DNA from: Bog-473 sp963711065
GTDB lineage: Bacteria > Actinomycetota > Acidimicrobiia > Acidimicrobiales > RAAP-2
DNA length: 64,000 nucleotides
Assembly: GCA_963711065.1 (NCBI GenBank)
Contig: CAVQCO010000002.1
Location: forward strand, 620,001-684,000
Direction: 5' to 3'
The position numbers were made by a program, and so were the translations under genes. Below, piece after piece: positions 53,249 to 62,336 of the stretch. Position 1 is the stretch's first letter. Every line of letters begins with the position of its first letter. The notes beneath the pieces are model-generated. The model saw only the letters and a list, made by a program, of their open reading frames with translations, was not told where the DNA came from and did no database searches.

Positions 53249-54447
53249 GCACGATGGCGCGGCTCTCCCTTTCCGAGGCTGACCGGCGCGTGGCCGCGTT
53301 GCGCACCACGGTGGAGCGCGTCACCGCCAACCTCGTCGCGCTCGACGACGACGTCACGCGGCGACTGCTCGACTCCTCGCACATGCTCTCGGGGGCGACG
53401 GCGTCGGCCTGGGCCGATGCCTCCGGTCGGTTGGCCCGCCTCTGGGGAGGCCAGCTGGCGCTGCAGGCCGTCCTGGACCGGGTCGATCACCTGCGCGGTA
53501 CGAGGCGCTCGCTGCCGCCGGCAGCGTTGCAGGCCGTCGGCGAGGTCCTCGATGGGATGACCGTGCAGATGCCACGCCTCGCGGGTGAGGGCCGGCGGGC
53601 GCTGACCGAGGGTCCCGAACCGGCCGACCCCTGCACGATCGACGCGGCGGTCGCGACCATGTCGAAGGACTACGACGTCGTGTCCGAGGTCGTCACCGCG
53701 GTCGCACGTGTCTGGGGCGACGCCATGAGCCGCATCGAAGAGCTCGCAGCCACCCTGGCACGCCTCGAGGAGCCCGCGGGCCGGCAGCGCGTCACCCAGC
53801 CCAACGAGCTGCGCGCGCTCCGACAGCGTCTCGACGAGGCGACCCGGACCGCACGGTCGGATCCCCTCGCGCTCGACCTCGGCGGCGTCGACGACCTGGC
53901 GACGAGGGTCGAGCGGGTGGAGGAGGCCGCGGCCATCGCGGCGCGGGCGCAGGAGGACGCCGACCGGGACCTCGACGACCTCGACACGGCGCTCGGCGAA
54001 GCGCGCGCCCTCCTCGAGGACTGCCGCAGCGCGATCGGCCGGTCGCAGGAGAAGATCGTCGTGCCGGAGACCCTGCGCTCCGCGCTCGATCGGGATACGG
54101 TGGCGCTCGAGCGGTTGGAGGAGGAGAGCCGGCTGACGCGCCACTCCGAACAGGGAGGTTCGCCGCGCGCCCTCCGGGGCGAGGCCGACGCCCTCCTGGG
54201 GGACCTACGGCACCTGGCGGGGCTTACCGCCGCCGGCCTCGAGCGGCGGGACGAACTGCGCGGGCTGCTCGGCGCCTACCGGGCCAAGGCCCAGGCCATG
54301 GGCCTGGCCGAGGACGCCGAGCTCGAGGCGCTCTACGGCAGGGCGAAAGACTCGCTGTACACGGCGCCGTGCGATGTCGAAGAGGCGGAGCGCAATGTGA
54401 CGCTCTACCGCAGGGGCATCCCCGCCCGAGAGGCCGGCCCGGCATGA
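53245..54447 (+). CDS. Coiled-coil protein of the PknG operon
   Basis: 400 residues from GTG 53245; ATG 53254 is possible. There is no signal peptide or membrane helix. Nearly all of it is predicted amphipathic helix with Leu/Ala/Glu/Arg heptads, for example LDEATRTARSDPLALD and RVERVEEAAAIAARAQEDAD. A short C-terminal region (YGRAKDSLYTAPCDVEEAE) may be a separate motif. I do not recognise a characterised family. Four-base overlaps with glnH-like and pknG-like genes make it a likely structural component of the same signalling complex. Confidence 0.8.
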   Translation: MSTMARLSLSEADRRVAALRTTVERVTANLVALDDDVTRRLLDSSHMLSGATASAWADASGRLARLWGGQLALQAVLDRVDHLRGTRRSLPPAALQAVGEVLDGMTVQMPRLAGEGRRALTEGPEPADPCTIDAAVATMSKDYDVVSEVVTAVARVWGDAMSRIEELAATLARLEEPAGRQRVTQPNELRALRQRLDEATRTARSDPLALDLGGVDDLATRVERVEEAAAIAARAQEDADRDLDDLDTALGEARALLEDCRSAIGRSQEKIVVPETLRSALDRDTVALERLEEESRLTRHSEQGGSPRALRGEADALLGDLRHLAGLTAAGLERRDELRGLLGAYRAKAQAMGLAEDAELEALYGRAKDSLYTAPCDVEEAERNVTLYRRGIPAREAGPA

Positions 54448-56831
54448 CGAGCTGCGCGCAGCCCGGCTGTACGGGCCAGATCGAATCCGGCTACTGCGAC
54501 GTGTGCGGTCGTCGACACACCGCGTCGTCCCCGCCGGTGGCGCCCGATCAGGGGACCGCCGGCCCGGGCCCCGGGCCGTGCCCGCGACCCGGGTGCCACG
54601 GAACCCTCGGGGAGGACGGTTACTGCGACACCTGCGGCAAGGCGCCGCCCGGTGCCTCGGCCCGGGTCCCCGCCGCGGCGATCGTGAGGGAACCCGTCAG
54701 CGTCCCCGTGTCGTCCAACTCGAACGAGACGCAGGAGACCGGCACGGTCCGCCGGCTGGCGGCCTCGACCGGCCGCACGAGCGCGGCGACGGGCACCGGC
54801 GGTCGGCGACGGAACCTTGGTGCCGGCATGGTCGACATGCCGCCGGTGCCCGAGCGTGACCCGCACGAGGCGGTCCTCGACGACCCCGAGGTGCCCGAGC
54901 GCAAGCGGTTCTGTGGCCGGTGCAACCACGGCGTCGGCCGCGGCCGCGGGCCCCGCCCGGCCCGAAGCGAGGGGTTCTGCCCACACTGCGGCGCTCGCTA
55001 CTCCTTCACGCCGAAACTGCACGCGGGCGACCTCGTCGCCGGCCAGTACCTGGTGGCCGGCTGCATCGCCCACGGTGGCCTGGGCTGGATCTACCTCGCC
55101 CAGGACATGAATCTCGACGGCGCCTGGAGGGTCCTCAAGGGGCTGCTCGACTCCGGTGACGAGTCGGCCATGTTGGCGGCCACGGCCGAGAAGCAGTTCC
55201 TGATCAAGGTCCGGCACCCCAACATCGTGCGGATCTACAACTTCGTGCAGCACGACGGGGCCGACTACATCGTCATGGAGTACGTCGGCGGGCTCTCGCT
55301 GCGTGACCTCCGGCTGAGTCACCGCGAGGAGACGGGGGAGCCCCTGCCCGTGGAGCACGCGATCGGGTACGTGCTGGGCATCCTCCCCGCGCTCGAGTAC
55401 CTGCACGAGAACGACCTCCTCTTCTGCGACTTCAAGCCCGACAACGTGATCCACACCGACGACCAGCTCACGCTGATCGACCTCGGGGGCGTGCGGAGGA
55501 TCGACGACCGGGACAGCGACCTTTACGGGACCATCGGCTACCAGGCCCCCGAGGCCTCCCCCGACCACGTGAGCGTCGCTTCCGACCTGTACACGGTCGG
55601 CCGGACCCTGGCCGTGCTCAGCCTGGACTTCAGCGGCTTCCAGGACGAGCGGCGGTATGCGACGAAGCTGCCGGCGGTCCAGGACGTGCCGCTGTTCCAG
55701 AAGTACGAGTCCTTCCACCGCTTCCTCCAGAAGGCGACCGCGACCGATCCGGCCGCCCGCTTCCAGACGGCGTCGGACATGGCGGAGCAGCTCCACGGGG
55801 TGCTGCGTCAGGTGGTGGCGCTGGACGGGGGCAGCCCGGTGGCCGCTCCGAGCACGTTGTTCAGCGCGGAGCTCGGGGCGTCTCCGGACTCGCTGCGATG
55901 GCAATTCCTGCCGGTGCCCGCCGTCGACCCGGCCGACCCTGCGGCCGGCGTCCTGGCCACCCTGGCGCTGCTCGGCGCCGACCAGCGCCAGGCCCTGATC
56001 GCGTCGACCCCGCGCTCGCCCGAGCTCAGCCTCGCCATCGCGCGCTTCGCCATCGACGACCGTGACTTCGAGGCGGCGGCGCAAGAGCTCGACACGCCGG
56101 AGGCCAGGGACAGCGCGTGGCGCGCCGCCTGGTGGCACGGGGTCCTCCTCGTCGCACAGGGTCGCCCGGCCGACGCGCAGGAGTACTTCGCCGCGGTGTC
56201 CGCCGAGCTCCCGGGAGAGCTGGCACCGAAGCTGGCGCTGGCGGCGACCTTCGAGCTCTGCGCCGGACCGGGCGCGCCGGAGCACACCAACGGGTCGGCC
56301 GGGCGCGGCAGGACCGAGCAGCTCAACGCCGCCGTGCGGTACTACCAGCTGGTGTCGGTCACCGACGCCGGCTACGCCAGTGCGTCCTTCGGCCTCGCTC
56401 GGGCGTACACCGCGCTCGGGGACCGCGAGGCCGCCGTGGCCGCGTTGGGCAGGGTCCCCACCTCCTCGAACGCCTACCGTGCCGCCCAGGTCGCCTTGTG
56501 CAAGGTGCGCTGCGCCCCGCTGTCCGACGACCTGCCGAGCCTGGAGGACCTCACCGCGACGTCGAACGCGCTCGAGGGGTTGGACCTGGAGAGCTCGACG
56601 CGGCTGCCCCTGGCCCGGGAGCTCCACACACAAGCGCTGGCGATGCTCCTGGACGGCCGGGCGGCCCCCGACGAGCACCGGGCGCTCGGTGGGGAGGAAC
56701 TGACCGAGTTCGGCCAACGAACGGCGCTCGAGCGCACGTACCGCCATTTGGCGAAGCTGGCGTCGCTCGAGGAAGAACGCTGCGACCTGATCGACCAGGC
56801 CAACGACCTACGGCCCCGGACCCTGACGTGA
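54444..56831 (+). CDS. pknG: PknG-like serine/threonine protein kinase
   Basis: 795 residues. Two N-terminal four-Cys zinc ribbons (C4, C9, C18, C21; C46, C51, C61, C64) precede a PknG-type rubredoxin motif (C157, C160, C179, C182). The kinase domain has its Gly-rich loop near 210-215, a candidate ATP-binding Lys in WRVLKG (K232), catalytic CDFKPDN (D329, N334) and LIDLGG (D346) in place of the usual DFG, as in PknG. The C-terminal 300 residues are TPR-like helices. Mycobacterial PknG phosphorylates FHA proteins to control glutamate metabolism. The extra zinc ribbons are additional to the classical layout. A cognate PP2C gene follows within 14 bp. Confidence 0.92.
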   Translation: MTSCAQPGCTGQIESGYCDVCGRRHTASSPPVAPDQGTAGPGPGPCPRPGCHGTLGEDGYCDTCGKAPPGASARVPAAAIVREPVSVPVSSNSNETQETGTVRRLAASTGRTSAATGTGGRRRNLGAGMVDMPPVPERDPHEAVLDDPEVPERKRFCGRCNHGVGRGRGPRPARSEGFCPHCGARYSFTPKLHAGDLVAGQYLVAGCIAHGGLGWIYLAQDMNLDGAWRVLKGLLDSGDESAMLAATAEKQFLIKVRHPNIVRIYNFVQHDGADYIVMEYVGGLSLRDLRLSHREETGEPLPVEHAIGYVLGILPALEYLHENDLLFCDFKPDNVIHTDDQLTLIDLGGVRRIDDRDSDLYGTIGYQAPEASPDHVSVASDLYTVGRTLAVLSLDFSGFQDERRYATKLPAVQDVPLFQKYESFHRFLQKATATDPAARFQTASDMAEQLHGVLRQVVALDGGSPVAAPSTLFSAELGASPDSLRWQFLPVPAVDPADPAAGVLATLALLGADQRQALIASTPRSPELSLAIARFAIDDRDFEAAAQELDTPEARDSAWRAAWWHGVLLVAQGRPADAQEYFAAVSAELPGELAPKLALAATFELCAGPGAPEHTNGSAGRGRTEQLNAAVRYYQLVSVTDAGYASASFGLARAYTALGDREAAVAALGRVPTSSNAYRAAQVALCKVRCAPLSDDLPSLEDLTATSNALEGLDLESSTRLPLARELHTQALAMLLDGRAAPDEHRALGGEELTEFGQRTALERTYRHLAKLASLEEERCDLIDQANDLRPRTLT

Positions 56832-56844
56832 GCGCGAGGGACAG

Positions 56845-57810
56845 ATGAGCATCGACACCGAGACCGACACTGATGTCACCCCCTGCCGCGCGTGCCGGTC
56901 GCCCGTCTTCGACGACGAGCAGTACTGCGAGGCGTGCGGCACGCGGGTGGCGGCGAGCGAGACCACGGAGGAACGCGCCGCCGTGCCGCGGCCGGCCGCC
57001 CACCGCGACGAACAGGACCTGGGAGACATTGCGTTCGTGTCCGACGTGGGACACCGCCGCAACCGCAACGAAGACGCCGCCGCCGTCGCCGTGGCCGACG
57101 GCCGCTTCGTGGCCGTCGTCTGCGACGGGGTGGCGACGACCGCCAACGGTGACCAGGCGGCCCGGTCCGCGGCCGACGCCGCGCTCGGTGTCCTCCAGCC
57201 GTTGCTCGTCGCCCCGTCGTGGCCAGACGAGGGCGGGTTGCAGGAGGTCCTCGGACGGGCGTTCGCGGCGGCCCAGCGCGCGGTGATGCAGGTGGATGCC
57301 GGCGAGCCGGGTGGGAAAGAGCTCTCGCCGTCGACGACGATGGTCGCCGCGATCGTCACTCCTCAGTGCATCGTGGTCGGCAACGTCGGGGACAGTCGGG
57401 CCTACTGGCTGAGCTCCGGTCCTGCAGAGAGCCAGGTGCTCACGGTGGACGATTCGTGGGCCCAGGAGCGCATTGCCGAGGGAGCTCCTCCCGACGAGGC
57501 CTACGCCGATCCCGATGCGCACATCATCACGCGGTGGATCGGTGGCGACGCGGACTCGGTCGTGCCCCGGGTGACCGAGCTCGAGGTGAAGGGGCCGGGC
57601 TACCTGCTCGTCTGCTCCGACGGCCTGTGGCACTACTTCGACGATCCCGTGCGTCTCGCGGACCTGGTCCCACCCGGCGCGCCCACCCCGATGCAGATCG
57701 CCCGCGAACTGACCGATGCCGCCCTCGATGCGGGGGGCCAGGACAACATCACTGCGGCCGTCGTCACGTTGCGGGGCTCGCCGAACCCGACACGCCCAGA
57801 GCAGGAGTAG
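56845..57810 (+). CDS. PP2C-family protein phosphatase with zinc ribbon
   Basis: 321 residues. An N-terminal zinc ribbon CRAC...YCEACG (C14, C17, C28, C31) is followed by a PP2C domain. It shows FVSDVGHRRNRNEDAAAVAV, VAVVCDGVATTANGDQAARS, STTMVAAIVTPQCIVVGNVG and LLVCSDGLWHYFDD, supplying the metal-binding Asp residues. GGQDNITAAVV closes the domain. It lies directly after the kinase, so it is the probable reverse enzyme for the same substrates. ATG 56845 has GAGGGACAG upstream. Confidence 0.92.
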   Translation: MSIDTETDTDVTPCRACRSPVFDDEQYCEACGTRVAASETTEERAAVPRPAAHRDEQDLGDIAFVSDVGHRRNRNEDAAAVAVADGRFVAVVCDGVATTANGDQAARSAADAALGVLQPLLVAPSWPDEGGLQEVLGRAFAAAQRAVMQVDAGEPGGKELSPSTTMVAAIVTPQCIVVGNVGDSRAYWLSSGPAESQVLTVDDSWAQERIAEGAPPDEAYADPDAHIITRWIGGDADSVVPRVTELEVKGPGYLLVCSDGLWHYFDDPVRLADLVPPGAPTPMQIARELTDAALDAGGQDNITAAVVTLRGSPNPTRPEQE

Positions 57811-57816
57811 CCGCTG

Positions 57817-59163
57817 ATGCCCGAGTTCCACATCGAATGCTTCGAGAACGAGTACCTTCCCCAGGCGGGCGGGGTGATGCACGCCGTCCTCACCGTCACC
57901 GCGGCGGGGACCGGCGACGCCGGCCCCTCGGCCGGCGCCCAGGAGCGCTCCGAGCTCTTGATCGTCGACGTCTCGGGTTCGATGAACGGAAAGAAGCTGC
58001 GCGCCGCGAAGCAGGCCGTCGCCACTGCCATCGACTGCATCCCCGACGGGGTCCGGTTCGGGGTCATCGCCGGCAACCACGAAGCCCACGTGGTGTACCC
58101 CCTGTCCACGCCCCTGGCGGTGTCGTCCCCCGCCACCCGCGTGGAGGCCAAGGCGGCCGTCAAGGACCTCGAGGCGGGCGGCGGCACGGCCATGGGGCAA
58201 TGGGTCTGGTTGGCCGCTGCCGTGTTCGGCGACGCACCCGGCATCAGGCACGCCATCTTGCTCACCGACGGCAAGAACGAGAGCGAGGAGCCGGGCGCGC
58301 TCGACCAGGCGCTGTCCGAGCTCGAAGGCTCCTTCCAGTGCGACTGCCGGGGGGTGGGTGACCAATGGGAGGTCGCCGAGGTGCGCAAGGTGGCGACGGC
58401 ACTGGTGGGGACCGTCGACGTGGTGGCGACGCCGGAGGAGCTCGAGGCGGACTTCACCGGCATGATGCGCGATGCGCTGCGCAAGCAGGTCGCCGACGTG
58501 GCCCTGCGGGTCTGGACGCCACAGGGTGCCGAGCTGGTCAGCCTGAAGCAGATAGAGCCGCCGCTCGAGCTCACTCCGAGCCGTATCGACGCGGGGCCCC
58601 TGGCGGGCGACTATGCCACGGGGTCGTGGGGAGACGAGGCGCGCGACTTCTACCTGAGCGTGCGGGTCCCGCGCGGGGAGGTCGACGAGGAGATGCTGGC
58701 CGCTCGGGTGACGCTGCTGCTCGCCGGCGAGCCGTCCGGGCAGGCTCTCGTGCGGGCGGTCTGGACCGACGACGACGTCAAGTCGGCCAAAATGAACAAG
58801 CAGGTGGCGGACGCGATGGGGGTCACGGAGATGGCCGACGCCGTGCAGGTGGGAGTGGACGCGTTGCGCGTCGGCGACGACAGCGCGGCGAGCGAACATC
58901 TCGGCAAGGCCTTCCAAATGGCGAAAGTGGCGGGCAACGAAGACGTCATCGAGCGCCTCGAGCGGGTCGTCGAGGAGGACCCCGTGACGGGCCGCATCCG
59001 CCCCAAGAAGCACCGGGAGGAGATCGACATGATGATCCTCGAGGCGCGGTCGACGCGCACCTCCAAGACGTCCGGGCCGCACGACTTCGTGCAGGGGGCC
59101 GACCCGTTGCGTTGCGCCACCTGTGGCAAGGCGGCGGGCGACGGGCCGCACCGGCGCGATTGA
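57817..59163 (+). CDS. VWA-domain protein
   Basis: 448 residues. The von Willebrand A domain carries the MIDAS motif DVSGSMNGKK (D51, S53, S55), with GGGTAMGQWVWLA supplying the Thr position and HAILLTDGKNESEE the later Asp. The C-terminal part includes a helical region (AADAMG-type, about 330-400) and ends with LRCATCGKAAGDGPH, half of a zinc ribbon. VWA proteins bind partners in a metal-dependent way and often sit with PP2C and FHA genes. It is six bases after the phosphatase gene. It is probably a scaffold for the kinase/phosphatase/FHA assembly. Confidence 0.88.
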   Translation: MPEFHIECFENEYLPQAGGVMHAVLTVTAAGTGDAGPSAGAQERSELLIVDVSGSMNGKKLRAAKQAVATAIDCIPDGVRFGVIAGNHEAHVVYPLSTPLAVSSPATRVEAKAAVKDLEAGGGTAMGQWVWLAAAVFGDAPGIRHAILLTDGKNESEEPGALDQALSELEGSFQCDCRGVGDQWEVAEVRKVATALVGTVDVVATPEELEADFTGMMRDALRKQVADVALRVWTPQGAELVSLKQIEPPLELTPSRIDAGPLAGDYATGSWGDEARDFYLSVRVPRGEVDEEMLAARVTLLLAGEPSGQALVRAVWTDDDVKSAKMNKQVADAMGVTEMADAVQVGVDALRVGDDSAASEHLGKAFQMAKVAGNEDVIERLERVVEEDPVTGRIRPKKHREEIDMMILEARSTRTSKTSGPHDFVQGADPLRCATCGKAAGDGPHRRD

Positions 59164-59168
59164 GCACG

Positions 59169-60630
59169 ATGGCCGCGGTCTGCCCGAGGGGTCATGCCAG
59201 CGAGTCGACCGACTACTGCAGCGTGTGCGGTGCTGCCGTGGTGGTCCCTGCCGAGGCGAGGGGCGGCGCCCGACCGGCTCGTTGCCCGAACTGCGGGTCG
59301 CCCCTCGAGTCGGGGTCCGCCTGCGCCGAGTGCGGCCACCTGCTCGAGCGCGCCCGACACGGCCACCCCGTGGGAGGAGCAACTCTGGGAGGTCGTCGTG
59401 CGCCCCGACCGTGCGTTCTACGACCTGCAGGACCAGGACGACATGGAGTTCCCCGAGAAGCCGTACGCGCGCCGGATCCCGCTCGTCGGCGACCACGTCC
59501 GGGTCGGCCGGCGGAGCGCCAGCCGCAACATCACACCGGAGATCGACCTGTCGGGCAGTCTCGAGGACACCGGCGTCTCTCACCGTCACGCCGTCCTCAT
59601 GCGCCAGCCGGATGGGAACTGGGCCCTGGTGGACCGGGGCTCCACGAACGGCACCTTTCTCAACGCGGATCCCGAGCCCGTCACCCCGCACCAGCCGTTC
59701 CCGCTGGCCCACGGCGACCAGGTCCATCTCGGGGCATGGACGACGCTGACGATCGAGCAGGTCGACCCCGCGGACTCCGTGCAGTCCGACCAGGTGAGCC
59801 GGCCGTCGAAGGACACGCGTAACCTCGTGCGGGGCAAGAAGCTCATGGAGGTCGACCTCCTCGGGCCGCTCCGCCTGCGCGTCCTCGGCAACGACCGCCC
59901 GATCGGGGCGCACAAGACCCGCGCCGTGCTGGCGTACCTGGCGCTCCGCATCGGCTCGACCGTCTCGGTGGGGGACCTGTCGTTCGCCCTCTGGGGAGAG
60001 AGCGAACCCAAGACGGCCGGGAAGGCGCTGCAGGGCTACATCGCCTCCCTCCGTGCTCTGCTCCCCGAGAAGGACAGCATCGAGACGACCCCGCAGGGCT
60101 ACCGGCTGGTCGGGCCGAAGGACTGCGTCGACGTCTTCCGTTTCGAGCGCCGCTGCGACTACGGGAGGCAGGTGCTGGCGTCCGGCCACCCGGCGGCAGC
60201 GGTCGCCGCCCTCGACCGGGCGCTCGACCTCTGGCAAGGCGAGCCCTTGCTCGATCTGGCCGACGGGACCATGGGGCCGGCCGAGTCGGTCGGGCTCAAG
60301 GAGCGCAAGGCACGCGCCGAAGAGGACCGGTTCGAGGGCCGGCTCCAACTCGGCGATCACGAGGCGCTCGTGGCCGACCTGTGGCCGGCGGTCGAGGCCG
60401 AGCCCTTGCGCCAGCGCCGCTGGGCGCAGCTCATGCTTGCGCTGTATCGCAGCGGCCGGCATCTCGAGGCCACGCGCGCCTACCGGCGACTCAAGGACTC
60501 GCTGACGGACTGCGGCCTCGAGCCGTCGGCCGAGCTCGTCGAGCTGGAGCAGGCGATCGTCATGAAGCGGCCCGAGCTCGACTGGACTGCTCCGGACGAG
60601 GCCGGCCCCCAGCCGTCGCCGGCCGGGTAG
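59169..60630 (+). CDS. Zinc-ribbon/FHA/SARP transcription factor (frameshifted)
   Basis: From ATG 59169 (or TTG 59160, overlapping the VWA stop) come two zinc ribbons, CPRGH...YCSVCG and CPNCGS...CAECG. The frame then breaks at CCC 59353-59355. Dropping one base continues DTATPWEEQLWEVVVRPD into an FHA domain: VRVGRRSASRNITPEIDL, VSHRHAVLM, DRGSTNGTFLN. FHA domains bind phosphothreonine. From about residue 226 follows a SARP-type winged helix (MEVDLLGPLRLRVLGNDRP, ALWGESEPKTAGKALQ, YIASLRALLP) and a BTAD helical domain (GEPLLDLADG, LMLALYRSGRHLEATRAYRR). M. tuberculosis EmbR has the same parts with FHA at the other end. It is the probable phospho-controlled output of the operon. Confidence 0.85.
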
Positions 60631-60636
60631 GCCGAG

Positions 60637-60656
60637 GAGCCGCACGGACGCGGCTC
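60637..60656. terminator. Short terminator-like hairpin
   Basis: GAGCCGC (60637-60643) and GCGGCTC (60650-60656) pair across a six-base loop between the convergent SARP and AsnC-type genes. The stem is short and no T tract follows. Confidence 0.45.
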
Positions 60657-60675
60657 GGGGACGGAGCCCGACTGC

Positions 60676-60912
60676 TCAGATCTTCACCACCGGGCAGGTG
60701 ATGGTGCGGGTGATGCCCTCGATCCGCTGGATGTCGCGCACGACCATGCGCCCGAGGTCGTTCATGGAGGGTGACTCGGCGCGGGCGATCACGTCGTAGG
60801 GCCCCGTCACGCCCTCGGCGACGACGACGCCGTCGATGGCGCTGACCTGCTGGGCGACCTGGGCCGCCTTGCCGACGTCTGTTTGGATCAGGACGTACGC
60901 ATGGACGGTCAC
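60676..60912 (-). CDS. Stand-alone Lrp/AsnC ligand-binding domain protein
   Basis: 78 residues from GTG 60912. The entire protein is the RAM/AsnC ligand-binding domain: VTVHAYVLIQTDVGKAAQVA, VVVAEGVTGPYDVIARAE and IQRIEGITRTITCPVV. There is no helix-turn-helix, as in single-domain AsnC-like proteins that form dimers or octamers and may modulate full-length Lrp proteins. It is divergent from the MFS gene, with 28 bp between starts. Start-site choice is limited by the non-conserved upstream frame. Confidence 0.85.
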   Translation of the reverse strand: MTVHAYVLIQTDVGKAAQVAQQVSAIDGVVVAEGVTGPYDVIARAESPSMNDLGRMVVRDIQRIEGITRTITCPVVKI

Positions 60913-60939
60913 GGCACACCGTACATTGGCGTGGTGGCG

Positions 60940-62319
60940 ATGTCGCCCAAGATCGAGCAGTTCAAGGACCTGGCCCGCCAGGCCCAGAAGGACCTGTTCG
61001 ACCAGTCCCACCCGATCGGGCGGCTCTCGCTGGTGCAATGCGCGATGCTCGGCGGCGGCACGGTCGTGACCATCTCGCTGGCCGGCTCGCTCTTCTTCTC
61101 CATCTCGCCGACCGCCGCCGACCACAAGGTGCTCCTGTACCTGCTCTTCACGATCGCGCCCTTCGCCATCGTGTCACCGCTGCTGGGCCCGCTCATCGAC
61201 CGCAGCCGTGGCGCCCGACGCCTCATGGTGGTGGCGTCGGCCGTGGGGCAGGTGGTGCTGTGCCCGCTGATGGCCACCCACATCCACAGCCTGCTCCTCT
61301 TCCCGCTCGCGTTCCTCGTGCTGGTGTGCCAGAAGCTCTACCTCGTCACCAAGGGTGCCCTCGTGCCCGAGATGGCCGCGCTGACCGCCCCCGACGAGCA
61401 CGGTGAGCAGGCGGGCTACGCCCCCATCAACGCGCGTCTCACCCTGCTCGGCACCTTGGCCGGCTTCGTTGCCTCCGTCCCCGCCGTGATCCTCTACAAG
61501 CTCGGGGGCTCCCCGGCCGTGCTCGTCTTCGCGACGATCGTGTTCGCCGGGGCCGCCGTCGCCGGCGCCCGGCTGCCGGTGCTGACCGGCCGCGCCGGCG
61601 ACCGGCTCTGGACCGACGAGGCGACGCGGGTGCGCGAGTACGGCCAGGCCGGGGAGGCGCACGCACGTGAGCAGGACCTGATGCGGCTGCAACCCATGGC
61701 CAACCCGGAGGTGATGCTCGGGTTGACCGCCATGTGCATCGTGCGGGGGCTCACCGGCTTCATGACCTTCATGCTGGCCTTCGGGCTGCGCCGCATGAAG
61801 GGCGTCGGGCTGTGGTGGTACGGCCTGGTGCTGGCGGGCAGCGGCGTCGGGGCGATCGTCGGTCTCATGCTGGTGGGTCGCCTCCGCAAGCGCATGACCG
61901 AGCAACAATTGCTGCTGAGCTCCCTCTGGCTGATCGCGGCCACCGCTGCCGGTTGCGCCGTCTGGGGCACGCTCCTCGCCCAGGTCGTGCTCGCCTTCAT
62001 GGTCGGGCTGTGCGGGGCGGTGGCGCAGCCGTCCTTCGACGCCATGACGCAACGCTTCATCCCGCTGTCCGCGCAGGGGCGCGCGTTCGCTCGCTTCGGC
62101 ATGCGCCAGCAGCTGGTCTGGGTGGTGGGCTCGCTGATCCCGGTGATCATCGCGTTCACGCTCCCGCAGGGTGACGCGACCATGGCCGTGCTGGCGGCGC
62201 TCGGCGGGCTCTCCTACGTCTCGGGTCGGCGCGCCGCCCATGCGCCGCGCATGGTGCGCGGCATCCGTGACATCGGCGACCTGAGGGACCTCGGGGACGT
62301 GGGGGAAGCCGGGCGCTGA
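60940..62319 (+). CDS. Major facilitator superfamily transporter
   Basis: 459 residues from ATG 60940; GTG 60931 is possible. About twelve hydrophobic helices are visible. The loop IVSPLLGPLIDRSRGARRLM is the MFS A-motif-like region between helices 2 and 3. A central loop with charged residues (RAGDRLWTDEATRVREYGQA) separates the halves. RFIPLSAQGRAFARFGMRQQ resembles a loop of drug-efflux-type MFS proteins. The substrate is unknown. The C-terminal tail (RDIGDLRDLGDVGE) is an acidic repeat of uncertain meaning. Confidence 0.85.
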   Translation: MSPKIEQFKDLARQAQKDLFDQSHPIGRLSLVQCAMLGGGTVVTISLAGSLFFSISPTAADHKVLLYLLFTIAPFAIVSPLLGPLIDRSRGARRLMVVASAVGQVVLCPLMATHIHSLLLFPLAFLVLVCQKLYLVTKGALVPEMAALTAPDEHGEQAGYAPINARLTLLGTLAGFVASVPAVILYKLGGSPAVLVFATIVFAGAAVAGARLPVLTGRAGDRLWTDEATRVREYGQAGEAHAREQDLMRLQPMANPEVMLGLTAMCIVRGLTGFMTFMLAFGLRRMKGVGLWWYGLVLAGSGVGAIVGLMLVGRLRKRMTEQQLLLSSLWLIAATAAGCAVWGTLLAQVVLAFMVGLCGAVAQPSFDAMTQRFIPLSAQGRAFARFGMRQQLVWVVGSLIPVIIAFTLPQGDATMAVLAALGGLSYVSGRRAAHAPRMVRGIRDIGDLRDLGDVGEAGR

Positions 62320-62336
62320 GCGCCGCGGCCGGCGCG

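Noticed and set aside
56551..60645. A 1364-codon minus-strand open frame over the PP2C, VWA and FHA-SARP genes
   Set aside because: Low-complexity composition without motifs, while the plus strand has clear domain-bearing genes throughout.
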